This document shows positions 10,109 through 18,060 of a stretch of DNA of 18,796 nucleotides, piece after piece. The DNA is from Methyloglobulus sp. (GTDB lineage: Bacteria > Pseudomonadota > Gammaproteobacteria > Methylococcales > Methylomonadaceae), in NCBI GenBank assembly GCA_013140405.1, contig JABFSV010000169.1:1-18796 (forward strand), given 5' to 3'. The translations under genes were made by a program, and so were the position numbers. Under the pieces are notes generated by a model. It made no database searches and had not been told where the DNA came from. It saw nothing but the letters and a program-made list of their open reading frames with translations. Positions within the stretch are counted from its first letter, which is position 1. Every line of letters begins with the position of its first letter.

Positions 10109-11328
10109 TGCGCTTTTTTCATCGTTTAACTATTCTGCCTTTACTAATTGTCCTGACACTGTCCGGCTGTTCTGCATTCGACTGGGCTAGCGAGTCCATG
10201 TCTGGCATCAAGGATTATTTTACCGGTGGTGCCGACAATGCCGACCCACCTAATGTGCTGACTGAATATGACCCAGAAGTTAATGCCGAAGTGCTTTGGG
10301 AAGGCAGCGTGGGGGTGGGGACAGACGAACAGACCTTAAAATTGGTGTCTGCTATCGGAAGTGGCAGGATCTTTGCTGCGGACAGAGATGGGCTGGTACA
10401 GGCGAGGGATTTGATTACCGGAGCATTAGCCTGGGAAGTAGTAATCGAAGACCAAAATGAGGATGAAGTCCATTTTTCCGGTGGCCCAGGAGTCGGCGCT
10501 TCTTCGGTTATTTTAGGCACTAACGATGCGGAAGTTATCGCGTTAAACATTGACAACGGAACCCAGCTTTGGAAAACCACAGTGTCCAGCGAGGTATTGT
10601 CCGTACCCGTGGTTGCTGGTGGCATTGTTGTCTTACGCACCACCGATGGCTCAGTGATTGCACTGAATGAAAAGACTGGGCAAAAAATCTGGAGCTACGA
10701 ACATAACGTGCCTGCGTTGACAGTGCGCGGTACTGGCGCACCCTTAATCATCGAAGACACCATTATTGAAGGCTATGACAACGGCAAGTTGATGGCCTTG
10801 CGTTTGGAAGACGGCAAGTATGTCTGGGAATCCAGTGTGACTATTCCCAAAGGCAGGTCGGAAGTTGAACGTCTGGTCGATATTGACATTGATCCCATCG
10901 AGTCACGGGGCGTTATCTATACCGCAAGTTATAACGGCGGTTCTGCGGCTGTTTCTATCCTGGACGGTGATGTATTGTGGCGGAATGAAGCAGTTTCCTC
11001 CCATACCGGATTAAGCCAGGATGAGCAATACTTGTACATTTCAAATTCCGACGGGCATGTGTTGCAACTGGATAAGCGCACCGGTTCTTCTTTGTGGGAG
11101 CAGAAAGATTTGCATGGGCGAAAACTGACCTCCCCTGTTGTTTATCAAGGTTATGTCGTTGTCGGCGACATTGAAGGCTATGTGCATTGGTTGAGCAGTA
11201 CGGATGGTCGGCAGCTAGGCCGCATTCAAGTTGCGGGTGATGCAATTGATGCCAAGCCTATAGTCGTTGGCGATACCGTCTATATCTACGCCAAAGACGG
11301 TACGTTGGCCGCCTTAAAAGCTCGGTAA
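10108..11328 (+). CDS. bamB: Outer-membrane assembly lipoprotein BamB
   Basis: BamB is the eight-bladed beta-propeller lipoprotein of the BAM complex, which inserts beta-barrel proteins into the outer membrane. The 406-residue protein has a signal peptide with lipobox LSGC (lipidated C21). PQQ-like propeller repeats follow, recognisable by recurring segments such as ALNIDNGTQLWKT, ALNEKTGQKIWSY and QLDKRTGSSLWEQ, and the family's closing blade (IYAKDGTLAALKAR). Translation is probably coupled to yfgM through the TAATG junction. der follows after two bases, the conserved order. Confidence 0.95.
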   Translation: MRFFHRLTILPLLIVLTLSGCSAFDWASESMSGIKDYFTGGADNADPPNVLTEYDPEVNAEVLWEGSVGVGTDEQTLKLVSAIGSGRIFAADRDGLVQARDLITGALAWEVVIEDQNEDEVHFSGGPGVGASSVILGTNDAEVIALNIDNGTQLWKTTVSSEVLSVPVVAGGIVVLRTTDGSVIALNEKTGQKIWSYEHNVPALTVRGTGAPLIIEDTIIEGYDNGKLMALRLEDGKYVWESSVTIPKGRSEVERLVDIDIDPIESRGVIYTASYNGGSAAVSILDGDVLWRNEAVSSHTGLSQDEQYLYISNSDGHVLQLDKRTGSSLWEQKDLHGRKLTSPVVYQGYVVVGDIEGYVHWLSSTDGRQLGRIQVAGDAIDAKPIVVGDTVYIYAKDGTLAALKAR

Positions 11329-11330
11329 CC

Positions 11331-12722
11331 ATGTTACCTGTCATCGCCTTAGTAGGCCGCCCCAATGTGGGCAAATCCACCTTATTTAATTATCTAACCC
11401 GTACGAGAGAAGCGCTAGTCGCGGATTTCCCTGGCCTGACACGGGACAGGCAATATGGTCGCTTGAAGCATGGAAATCGGCCTTGTCTGATAGTCGATAC
11501 GGGCGGAATTGCGGATGATGCCGAAGGCATTGAAAGTCTCGCACGTAAGCAGGTGCAAATCGCACTGGAAGAAGCCGACATCGTGTTTTTTATGGTCGAT
11601 GCCCGTGAAGGCTTAAGTGCGTCCGATAAAGTCATTGCCGAAACCTTACGGAAACTCGCCAAACCTGTGGTTTTGGTTACCAATAAGGTAGACGGCATTG
11701 ATGCAAGTTCTGCAATGAATGACTTTTACTCGTTGGCATTGGGTGAACCTATTGCCTGTTCGGCTTCTCACGGGCGGGGTGTGCCTGAATTGCTGGAACG
11801 GGCTTATGAACTATTGCCGCCCGATGCAGAAACTGTTGATAATAACCAAGGCGGTATTGGCATTGCCGTGGTTGGTAGGCCAAATGTAGGCAAATCAACC
11901 CTCGTCAATCGGCTGTTAGGTGAAGAACGGGTTATCGTTTTTAATGAGCCTGGCACAACCCGAGACAGTATTTACATCCCTTTTGAACGCAATGGTAAGC
12001 AGTTTACTCTAGTCGATACGGCGGGTATGCGCCGCCGTGCCAGGGTTTCGGAAACTATCGAAAAATTCAGTATTATCAAATCCCTACAAGCAATTGAAAA
12101 GTCCCATGTAGTCATTTTTTTAATTGATGCCAGTGAAGGCATTACCGACCAAGACGCGCATTTGCTGGGCTTGGTCTTGGAAGCTGGCAGGGCGCTGATT
12201 ATCGGCCTAAATAAATGGGATGGCTTATCTAGCGATCAAAAAGCAACCATCCATCGCCAGCTTGACGTGAAATTGTCTTTCCTCGAATTTGCCGAAAAAC
12301 ACCCCATATCGGCCTTGCACGGCAGCGGTGTTGGAAAGTTGTTCGATGTCGTCCATACCTTGTACGATTCAGCAATGGTGAATATGTCAACCCCGATGTT
12401 GACACGGATACTCAAAGAAGCCACGGATGCACATCAGCCTCCCCTGGTAGGTAATCGTCGGATTAAATTAAAGTACGCCCATCAAGGTGGACGCAATCCG
12501 CCGGTGGTTATTATCCACGGCGTACAAACCGATGCATTACCGATTTCTTATAAACGTTATTTGACTAATTATTACCGAACTAAATTGCATTTATCCGGTA
12601 CGCCGATACGATTGGAGTTTAAATCGCCAGTCAATCCATTCCACGGCCAAAAAAATAAGCTAAGTGACCGGAAAGTGGAAAAACGTAATCGTTTAGTTAG
12701 GCGCATGAAAACCAAGCAATAA
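11331..12722 (+). CDS. der: Ribosome-assembly GTPase Der (EngA)
   Basis: Der is an essential GTPase with two tandem G domains and a C-terminal KH-like domain, acting in maturation of the 50S subunit. The 463-residue protein shows both P-loops (GRPNVGKST at 9-17 and 182-190), both G3 motifs (DTGG and DTAG), and both G4 motifs (NKVD and NKWD). A basic C-terminus (KKNKLSDRKVEKRNRLVRR region) is also present. It starts two bases after bamB, so it should share the upstream transcript. No terminator is visible between it and tpx, 41 bases later. Confidence 0.97.
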   Translation: MLPVIALVGRPNVGKSTLFNYLTRTREALVADFPGLTRDRQYGRLKHGNRPCLIVDTGGIADDAEGIESLARKQVQIALEEADIVFFMVDAREGLSASDKVIAETLRKLAKPVVLVTNKVDGIDASSAMNDFYSLALGEPIACSASHGRGVPELLERAYELLPPDAETVDNNQGGIGIAVVGRPNVGKSTLVNRLLGEERVIVFNEPGTTRDSIYIPFERNGKQFTLVDTAGMRRRARVSETIEKFSIIKSLQAIEKSHVVIFLIDASEGITDQDAHLLGLVLEAGRALIIGLNKWDGLSSDQKATIHRQLDVKLSFLEFAEKHPISALHGSGVGKLFDVVHTLYDSAMVNMSTPMLTRILKEATDAHQPPLVGNRRIKLKYAHQGGRNPPVVIIHGVQTDALPISYKRYLTNYYRTKLHLSGTPIRLEFKSPVNPFHGQKNKLSDRKVEKRNRLVRRMKTKQ

Positions 12723-12763
12723 CCTAATCAACTGAACAGTCTTTAAAAATAACAGGAAACATC

Positions 12764-13258
12764 ATGGCTACGATTAAATTTCAAGGTAATCCACTTCATA
12801 CTTCAGGTGAACTGCCCGCCGTAGGTGGCAAAGCGCCTGACTTCATCTTGGTTAACGGAAAATTGGCAGATGTGACGCTGGCAACTTATACCGGAAAGAA
12901 AAAAGTGTTGAACATCGTACCTAGCTTGGATACGCCGACTTGTGCGATGTCTACCCGCAAATTCAACGAAAAAGCGAGCAAATTGGATAATACGGTTGTA
13001 TTGGTTATATCTGCCGACCTGCCGTTTGCCCAATGCCGTTTTTGTGAGGCCGAAGGTTTAAAAGACGTTATTCCTCTCTCCACATTCCGCTCCAGCTTTG
13101 CGGACGATTATGGTGTCAAGCTGACTGATACCTTTCTTGCTGGGTTAACCGCCCGCGCTATTGTCATCATTGGTGAGGATGACACGGTGTTGTACACGCA
13201 ATTAGTTGACGAACTCGCTAACGAGCCGGATTACGATAGTGCTTTAGCTGCTTTATAA
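12764..13258 (+). CDS. tpx: Thiol peroxidase Tpx (atypical 2-Cys peroxiredoxin)
   Basis: Tpx reduces lipid and organic hydroperoxides using thioredoxin. The 164-residue protein has the peroxidatic C60 in [15 protein letters not shown] and the resolving C94 in [12 protein letters not shown], matching the C61/C95 pair of E. coli. An additional cysteine, C91, lies three residues before the resolving one. An AGGA ribosome-binding site lies just upstream of the ATG. It follows der closely and may be co-transcribed or have its own weak promoter. The next 300 bases are gene-free and structured. Confidence 0.95.
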   Translation: MATIKFQGNPLHTSGELPAVGGKAPDFILVNGKLADVTLATYTGKKKVLNIVPSLDTPTCAMSTRKFNEKASKLDNTVVLVISADLPFAQCRFCEAEGLKDVIPLSTFRSSFADDYGVKLTDTFLAGLTARAIVIIGEDDTVLYTQLVDELANEPDYDSALAAL

Positions 13259-13310
13259 TTTTTTCTGTTGTGCTTATGAGATAAGACAAAGAGGCAATTC
13301 ATTTCAAAAA

Positions 13311-13326
13311 TGTGAGCCACGTCACA
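13311..13326. promoter_or_regulatory. CRP-type binding site 1
   Basis: TGTGAGCCACGTCACA matches the TGTGA-N6-TCACA core exactly and is flanked by A/T tracts on both sides, as in the extended CRP consensus. The regulator could be CRP/Vfr or another family member with the same half-site. Which gene it controls is unclear, because a terminator stands between it and the downstream gene. Confidence 0.6.
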
Positions 13327-13361
13327 AAAATAGCATTCTGTCAGAACAGCAACACTCAAAA

Positions 13362-13377
13362 TGTGAGCTGTTTCACA
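13362..13377. promoter_or_regulatory. CRP-type binding site 2
   Basis: TGTGAGCTGTTTCACA is a second exact TGTGA-N6-TCACA match, with its centre 51 bases from the first and a similar AAAATGTGAGC left flank. If it acts as an activator site near -41, transcription would begin around 13411 and run about 80 bases to the terminator ending at 13490. A weak TAACAC hexamer at 13398-13403 could serve as the -10. Confidence 0.6.
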
Positions 13378-13459
13378 GAATCAATTTTCTGGCTGTGTAA
13401 CACTGCTTTAGAAATTATTGTTGTGACCTCCTCTTTGTCAGTGTGTTAACCAATCTCAT

Positions 13460-13490
13460 AAGCCAACCCAAGGATGGGAAGGCTTTTTTT
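13460..13490 (+). terminator. Rho-independent terminator
   Basis: The stem AAGCC (13460-13464) with GGCTT (13481-13485), plus inner CCC/GGG pairing (13467-13469 with 13476-13478) around a six-base loop, is followed by a run of seven T (13484-13490). It points along the + strand and lies 200 bases after tpx, so it may end the tpx transcript or a short transcript starting inside the structured region. Confidence 0.7.
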
Positions 13491-13560
13491 GTATAAATCA
13501 ACCCAATCAAAAGCGTTAGGTACTAGAATAGGCCGATAGTTTGCCAATCAATCGCCTATC

Positions 13561-14790
13561 GTGCTTAATATCATCTGGATTTTGTTTTTTCTTGCCGCTT
13601 TTTGCACCGCTTTAATCAAGCTCCTGGTCTTTGGCGACCAACAGGTTTTCACCCAGCTCATGGAAGCCATGTTTAGCTTGTCCAAATCCGCGTTCGAGAT
13701 TTCCTTGGGATTAACAGGTGTATTGTCGTTGTGGTTAGGTATTATGAAAATCGGTGAACGCAGCGGTTTTATCCATTTATTAACCCAATGCCTAACGCCC
13801 TTGTTTAGCCGCTTAATGCCCGATGTGCCGAAAGGCCATCCTGCCTTGGGCGCTATCGTGATGAATATATCTGCCAACATGCTCGGCTTGGACAATGCCG
13901 CCACGCCTTTAGGTATTAAGGCAATGAAGGAACTGCAAACCTTAAATCCGCATACAGATACCGCCAGTGATGCCCAAATCCTGTTTCTGGTGATTAATAC
14001 GGCGGGTGTGACCTTATTTCCGGTGACGATTTTGACCTACCGCGCCCAATTGGGTGCAGTCAATCCCTCGGACGTTTTCATCCCGATCTTGATCGCTACC
14101 TATATGTCTACCTTAACTGGATTGCTGGCGGTTGCGGCGGTGCAAAAAATCAATTTGCTGGATAAGGTCGTTATCGCTTATCTGGCTGGATTTACCCTGG
14201 TTGTTGGCGGATTGCTTGGTTATTTCACCCAATTGCCGCAACAGGAAATGCTTGTGCAATCGGCGTTGATGAGCAATGTCATCCTATTTTCCCTTGTTAT
14301 TACCTTTATTTGCGGTGCAATCTACAAAAAAGTGAACGCTTACGATGCTTTTATAGAAGGCGCGAAAGAAGGCTTTCAAACCGCGATTACGATTATTCCT
14401 TATTTAGTTGCCATGTTGGTGGCTATCGGCGTGTTTAGGGCGAGTGGCGCGTTGGATTTGTTGGCGGACGGGGCGCGTGGTATCGTGCATTTCTTCAAAA
14501 TGGACGACCGCTTTGTCGATGCCTTGCCCACGGCACTAATGAAACCTTTTAGCGGTAGCGGTGCCAGGGCAATGATGATCGATACCATGAAAACCCACGG
14601 TGCGGATTCGTTTGCCGGAAGGCTATCGTCTATTGTGCAAGGGAGTACGGAAACGACTTTTTACGTGTTGGCGATTTATTTCGGATCGGTCGGTATCAAG
14701 CATATTCGCCACGCCGCCGCTTGTGGACTCATAGCCGATTTTGGCGGTATTATTGCGGCTATTTTTGTGGCTTATTGGTTTTTTGGTTAA
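13561..14790 (+). CDS. Fused SpmA-SpmB-like nucleoside-recognition (Gate) domain membrane protein
   Basis: A 409-residue polytopic membrane protein joining homologues of the spore maturation proteins SpmA and SpmB, each a Gate/nucleoside-recognition domain. The SpmA-like half (1 to about 190) contains NISANMLGLDNAATPLG. The SpmB-like half (about 220-409) contains MKPFSGSGARAMMID, SSIVQGSTETTFYVLA and a terminal GLIADFGG segment. Fused forms occur in non-sporulating Proteobacteria, where the role is not established; transport is a guess. The start is a GTG at 13561 without a clear ribosome-binding site, supported by the SpmA-like beginning MLNIIW. A bulged hairpin (13528-13537 with 13551-13559) immediately precedes the start. 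The gene is separated from tpx by the structured region and terminator, so it should have its own promoter; a TAGAAT at 13524-13529 is a weak candidate -10. Confidence 0.88.
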   Translation: MLNIIWILFFLAAFCTALIKLLVFGDQQVFTQLMEAMFSLSKSAFEISLGLTGVLSLWLGIMKIGERSGFIHLLTQCLTPLFSRLMPDVPKGHPALGAIVMNISANMLGLDNAATPLGIKAMKELQTLNPHTDTASDAQILFLVINTAGVTLFPVTILTYRAQLGAVNPSDVFIPILIATYMSTLTGLLAVAAVQKINLLDKVVIAYLAGFTLVVGGLLGYFTQLPQQEMLVQSALMSNVILFSLVITFICGAIYKKVNAYDAFIEGAKEGFQTAITIIPYLVAMLVAIGVFRASGALDLLADGARGIVHFFKMDDRFVDALPTALMKPFSGSGARAMMIDTMKTHGADSFAGRLSSIVQGSTETTFYVLAIYFGSVGIKHIRHAAACGLIADFGGIIAAIFVAYWFFG

Positions 14791-14819
14791 GCAAATGATT
14801 GTTCATCATTCGACAATAC

Positions 14820-14916
14820 GTAGGTTGGTGGTGAGCTTGCGAACCCTTTATGCCCTCTGGGTGCAACAAATAAATTGCCCGTGTTTCGTTGGGGTTCGTT
14901 CCTCACCCCAACCTAC
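14820..14916. repeat. Palindromic MITE-like repeat (GTAGGTTGG ... CCAACCTAC)
   Basis: GTAGGTTGG (14820-14828) and CCAACCTAC (14908-14916) form perfect terminal inverted repeats. The similarity continues imperfectly inward for about 27 bases (GGTGAGCTTGCGAACCC against the complement of GGGGTTCGTTCCTCACC). It occupies most of the 180-base gap between the SpmAB-like gene and the AT-rich nuclease gene. It resembles small dispersed repeats known from many gammaproteobacteria and cyanobacteria; that resemblance is from memory. No coding capacity is seen, and the remainder of the gap is AT-rich leader. Confidence 0.65.
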
Positions 14917-14970
14917 CGCGCTAAGATACTATTCACCAAGTATTAAATTAATTGATTAATATTTAATATC

Positions 14971-16677
14971 ATGCGTAAGTATATTCCTTCTATAAAAATA
15001 GCTGTCAATAATGATTCAGGGGAAATTGTTGATGCTATTAAATATTTCAATAATAAGAAAGATAGTTCTGTTATAAGAACACAATACAATAGAGATGAAA
15101 TAGAATTTTCATGTTATCAATGTGGTCAGGAATTAGGCGTTCCATCCAGCAAAAATCATAATCATCATTTTAGACATAAGCCAAATTCAGGTTATTGTGA
15201 TCTTAAGGATGAAGAATTGTCGCAAAAAGAAAAAGATATATTAAATAATATATTGGCATGTAAAGAAAGTCAAAGGCATAAAGATTTAAAAAACACAATT
15301 GCAGAAAAGCTTTGTAATGTAAAAGGAATAGATGTTTCTTCAATCGCTATAGATAACAAATATATTATTCGTGGAGATGAAAAAAGAAGACCGGATGTAT
15401 ATTGTAAATATTATGATAAAGAGCTTGTTTTTGAAATTCAGCTATCTGATCTGTCGCAGAGGTATCTTCTTAGCCGATATGACTTTTATAAAAAACATGG
15501 GATGTATTTAATTTGGATACTTGAAAATTTTGATATTCACAACCAAGGTCGCATGGAATTAGACATCAAGTATTTGACAGCATACGAAAATTTTTTCAAT
15601 TTTGATGAATCCTCAGTTGATTTCAAGCTAAAGTGCAAATTCAAATACCCCGTCCTTACGGAATCAAATGAAATAATAACACCTTGGAAAGAAAAATCTG
15701 TTTCGCTTGAAAAAATCAAATTTGATACAGAACTTTATCAAATTTACTATTGCAATCCTATTGAAATTAAAGAAAAAATAAAAGATAAACAAAAAAGAAA
15801 TGATGAAGCATTAAGAATCGCTAAAATAAATAAAGACAACCAAGACAGAAAAATATCTGAAAATAAAGTTAAAAATATCATAAATTCAATCAAGGAATTA
15901 AAAGATTCAAAATCGGAATATTTTTATAAAGCCAATGAACTAATAGATGAACTCAACGATTATGAGCTTAATTTACTAAACTCCCAATTTAAGTTGTGTG
16001 AACCAAGCAATAAAAAAATTTTTTCTTGGATCGATGAAGTTAAAAAAGATAATGACTTATATCCGTTTTTTGAATTTATTCTTACTTGTTCACCTATAAA
16101 GTTAGATGTAAATATTAGGTCTTGCGAAGGAAAAACTATGTTTCAATATCTTTATGCTAGCTCGTCATTAAAAATATGGGTATCAAATAACCTTATTCGA
16201 TTACTTTTTAAGCGTGGTTATAATTTGAAAGAAGATGACAAAGCATATTTTCAATTTCTTAATAATATTTCTCAAGATAATAAAAATGAATGGTTATTAT
16301 TTAATTTTTGTAACAGACTAAGAGATAGATATTATGTTGATGACATATTTAATGACAAATACTCAAAAGTCTTTTGTGTCGTTGAATCTGCTAAACGAAA
16401 AGAGATTGTTGGATTTAATTATATGGCGAATGAGTGGGTATCGTTTGCCAATAATGCCGCAACTTACTACACTGATTATTGGAAATATATTGAAAGAGCA
16501 TTTAAAGAATATGAGCTTTGGGAGAAGTTGCTTATTTTAGATAAAAATAAAACATTTATAAAAAAGGCAAAAGCTGTGTCTTATGATCCAGATGAATTAA
16601 TTTCAGAAGAAAAATCTGATGAGTTGCGTAGGTTTGAACGTATTTATTATGATCTTTTTCCTGATTTATATTGGTAA
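14971..16677 (+). CDS. CoiA-like PD-(D/E)xK nuclease family protein, AT-rich, probably acquired
   Basis: The 568-residue protein resembles CoiA-like and DUF6035-type proteins. The N-terminal part has a likely zinc-binding unit: C48-x2-C51, HFRH (H66, H69) and C76. A CoiA-type SQRHKDLKN segment (about 100-108) precedes a nuclease core with RRPDV (D142) and the variant active-site motif FEIQLS (E155-x-Q157). SRYDFYKKHGMYLIWIL (168-184) then follows. A charged, probably coiled region spans about 265-315. The C-terminal half is mostly helical, with one stretch near 385-425 faintly like an ankyrin repeat. The gene is far richer in A and T than its neighbours, which points to horizontal transfer. 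It stands alone between a palindromic repeat and mtaB. Nuclease activity is inferred. Whether it serves DNA uptake, defence or something else is open. Confidence 0.7.
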   Translation: MRKYIPSIKIAVNNDSGEIVDAIKYFNNKKDSSVIRTQYNRDEIEFSCYQCGQELGVPSSKNHNHHFRHKPNSGYCDLKDEELSQKEKDILNNILACKESQRHKDLKNTIAEKLCNVKGIDVSSIAIDNKYIIRGDEKRRPDVYCKYYDKELVFEIQLSDLSQRYLLSRYDFYKKHGMYLIWILENFDIHNQGRMELDIKYLTAYENFFNFDESSVDFKLKCKFKYPVLTESNEIITPWKEKSVSLEKIKFDTELYQIYYCNPIEIKEKIKDKQKRNDEALRIAKINKDNQDRKISENKVKNIINSIKELKDSKSEYFYKANELIDELNDYELNLLNSQFKLCEPSNKKIFSWIDEVKKDNDLYPFFEFILTCSPIKLDVNIRSCEGKTMFQYLYASSSLKIWVSNNLIRLLFKRGYNLKEDDKAYFQFLNNISQDNKNEWLLFNFCNRLRDRYYVDDIFNDKYSKVFCVVESAKRKEIVGFNYMANEWVSFANNAATYYTDYWKYIERAFKEYELWEKLLILDKNKTFIKKAKAVSYDPDELISEEKSDELRRFERIYYDLFPDLYW

Positions 16678-16704
16678 TCCGGTTTACGACACAAAAGAAA
16701 TTTT

Positions 16705-18006
16705 ATGAAAGTCCATTTAAAAACATTAGGTTGCCGCCTGAACGAAGCCGAATTGGAAACCTGGGCGCAGGCTTTCCAAAAATCCGGCCATCAAGTGACC
16801 CGGCAGGCCGAAACGGCCAACCTGATCGTCATCAATTCCTGTGCGGTCACCCAAGATGCCGCCAGGAAGTCCCGGCATTTGATCCGTAAAGTCCACCGCG
16901 AAAACCCCTCGGCAAAATTAATTGTCAGCGGTTGCTATGCCACGTTAAACCAGCAGGAAGCGGAGGCTTTGCTCGGCGTGGATATGGTGGTCAGCAATAA
17001 GGATAAAGACCAGTTGGTCGATAAAGCCTTGTCGGAACTCAACCTGGATACCATGCCCAGCATGTCTACCGAGCCAGGCGCAATCTCGCTGTTCACCCGT
17101 GGACGGCAACGAGCTTTCATTAAAGTGCAGGACGGCTGCCGTTATCGTTGCACGTTTTGCATTGTCACCGTGGCGCGGGGTGATGAGAAAAGTCGGGCTG
17201 TGCAGGAAGTAATATCTGAAATCAATGCTTTGCATCAGCAAAACATTAATGAAATTATCCTGACCGGCGTGCATCTCGGTGGGTACGGCAGTGATTTAGG
17301 GCTTAATCTAGTCGATTTAATCAAAGCGATACTTGCGGAAACCGATGTGCCACGTATCAGGCTGGGTTCGCTAGAACCTTGGGAGTTGACCGATGATTTT
17401 TATCAACTATTCGATAATCCCAGGATAATGCCGCACTTGCATTTGCCATTGCAAAGTGGTTCAGACACGGTGTTACGGCGGATGGCGCGGCGTTGTAAAA
17501 CCGAAGAATTTGCCAATATTGTTACCCATTTAATGCAAATCAACCCATCGTTCAACATCACCACAGACATCATTGTGGGTTTCCCTGGTGAAACGGAAGA
17601 AGAGTGGCAGGAAAGTTTGGAGTTTATAAAGCATGTCGGTTTTGGCCAGCTACATATTTTTACTTACTCACCACGCGAGGGTACGAAAGCCGCCACTTTG
17701 CCCAATCCAGTTCAAGAGACGATAAAAAAACAACGCAGCCAGCAATTGCACCAGCTTGGTGACGAAATGCGGTTAAAATTCTACCAAGACAATCTCGGTC
17801 AGCAGTTTCCCATCTTGTGGGAAGGCTATTCCGAACCCGTTGGAGCAGACAGGCAGCGAGTATTTGGCTATACACCCAATTACCTTAAAGTGGGTTGTGT
17901 AATTAGTAGCGAGATGTCACTTGAAAATAAAACCACAGTAGCGAGATTAACAGCCATTAATGATACCTATATTTTGGCCGATTTAGCTGATGGAGAGTTG
18001 CTTTAG
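16705..18006 (+). CDS. mtaB: tRNA t6A37 methylthiotransferase MtaB
   Basis: A radical-SAM methylthiotransferase converting N6-threonylcarbamoyladenosine-37 to its 2-methylthio form in ANN-decoding tRNAs. The 433-residue protein has the N-terminal UPF0004 domain with cluster ligands C10, C46 and C77. The radical-SAM motif C145-x3-C149-x2-C152 (CRYRCTFC) follows, and a TRAM-like RNA-binding tail runs from about 375. The LKTLGCRLNEAE beginning and the HLHLPLQSGSD and TTDIIVGFPGE segments favour MtaB over MiaB or RimO. Base composition returns to the chromosomal level here. The 27 bases between it and the AT-rich gene contain no recognisable promoter. Confidence 0.93.
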   Translation: MKVHLKTLGCRLNEAELETWAQAFQKSGHQVTRQAETANLIVINSCAVTQDAARKSRHLIRKVHRENPSAKLIVSGCYATLNQQEAEALLGVDMVVSNKDKDQLVDKALSELNLDTMPSMSTEPGAISLFTRGRQRAFIKVQDGCRYRCTFCIVTVARGDEKSRAVQEVISEINALHQQNINEIILTGVHLGGYGSDLGLNLVDLIKAILAETDVPRIRLGSLEPWELTDDFYQLFDNPRIMPHLHLPLQSGSDTVLRRMARRCKTEEFANIVTHLMQINPSFNITTDIIVGFPGETEEEWQESLEFIKHVGFGQLHIFTYSPREGTKAATLPNPVQETIKKQRSQQLHQLGDEMRLKFYQDNLGQQFPILWEGYSEPVGADRQRVFGYTPNYLKVGCVISSEMSLENKTTVARLTAINDTYILADLADGELL

Positions 18007-18022
18007 GTATGACCAGGGCGGA

Positions 18023-18036
18023 CTTATGGACATAAG
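18023..18036. other. Small perfect palindrome CTTATG-GA-CATAAG
   Basis: A 6-bp perfect inverted repeat with a two-base spacer lies in the 54-base gap between mtaB and the GST-like gene. It could be an operator half-site pair or chance; no promoter elements can be placed confidently around it. Confidence 0.25.
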
Positions 18037-18060
18037 GATAGTTAAAAGTTACACGCCAGA

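Larger units (their letters stand above)
13272..13463 (+). repeat. Long interrupted inverted repeat; candidate structured RNA or MITE-like element
   Basis: Two perfect arm pairs enclose about 190 bases. GCTTATGAGAT (13272-13282) pairs with ATCTCATAAGC (13453-13463). GACAAAGAGG (13285-13294) pairs with CCTCTTTGTC (13430-13439). Pairing continues imperfectly inward (CAATTCATTTC at 13295-13305 with GAAATTATTG at 13411-13420). The interior contains smaller palindromes, including TTCTGTCAGAA (13336-13346), AACAGC/GCTGTT (13345-13350 with 13367-13372) and two CRP-like sites. No open reading frame of note is present. The last arm overlaps the 5' arm of the terminator at 13460-13490, so the two structures exclude each other in RNA. 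Structure this extensive is unlikely to be chance, but function is unknown. Confidence 0.65.

Noticed and set aside
13272..13463. CRISPR array, because of the repeated TGTGAGC units.
   Set aside because: Only two short similar units occur, each internally palindromic and matching a transcription-factor site, with no regular repeat-spacer pattern.
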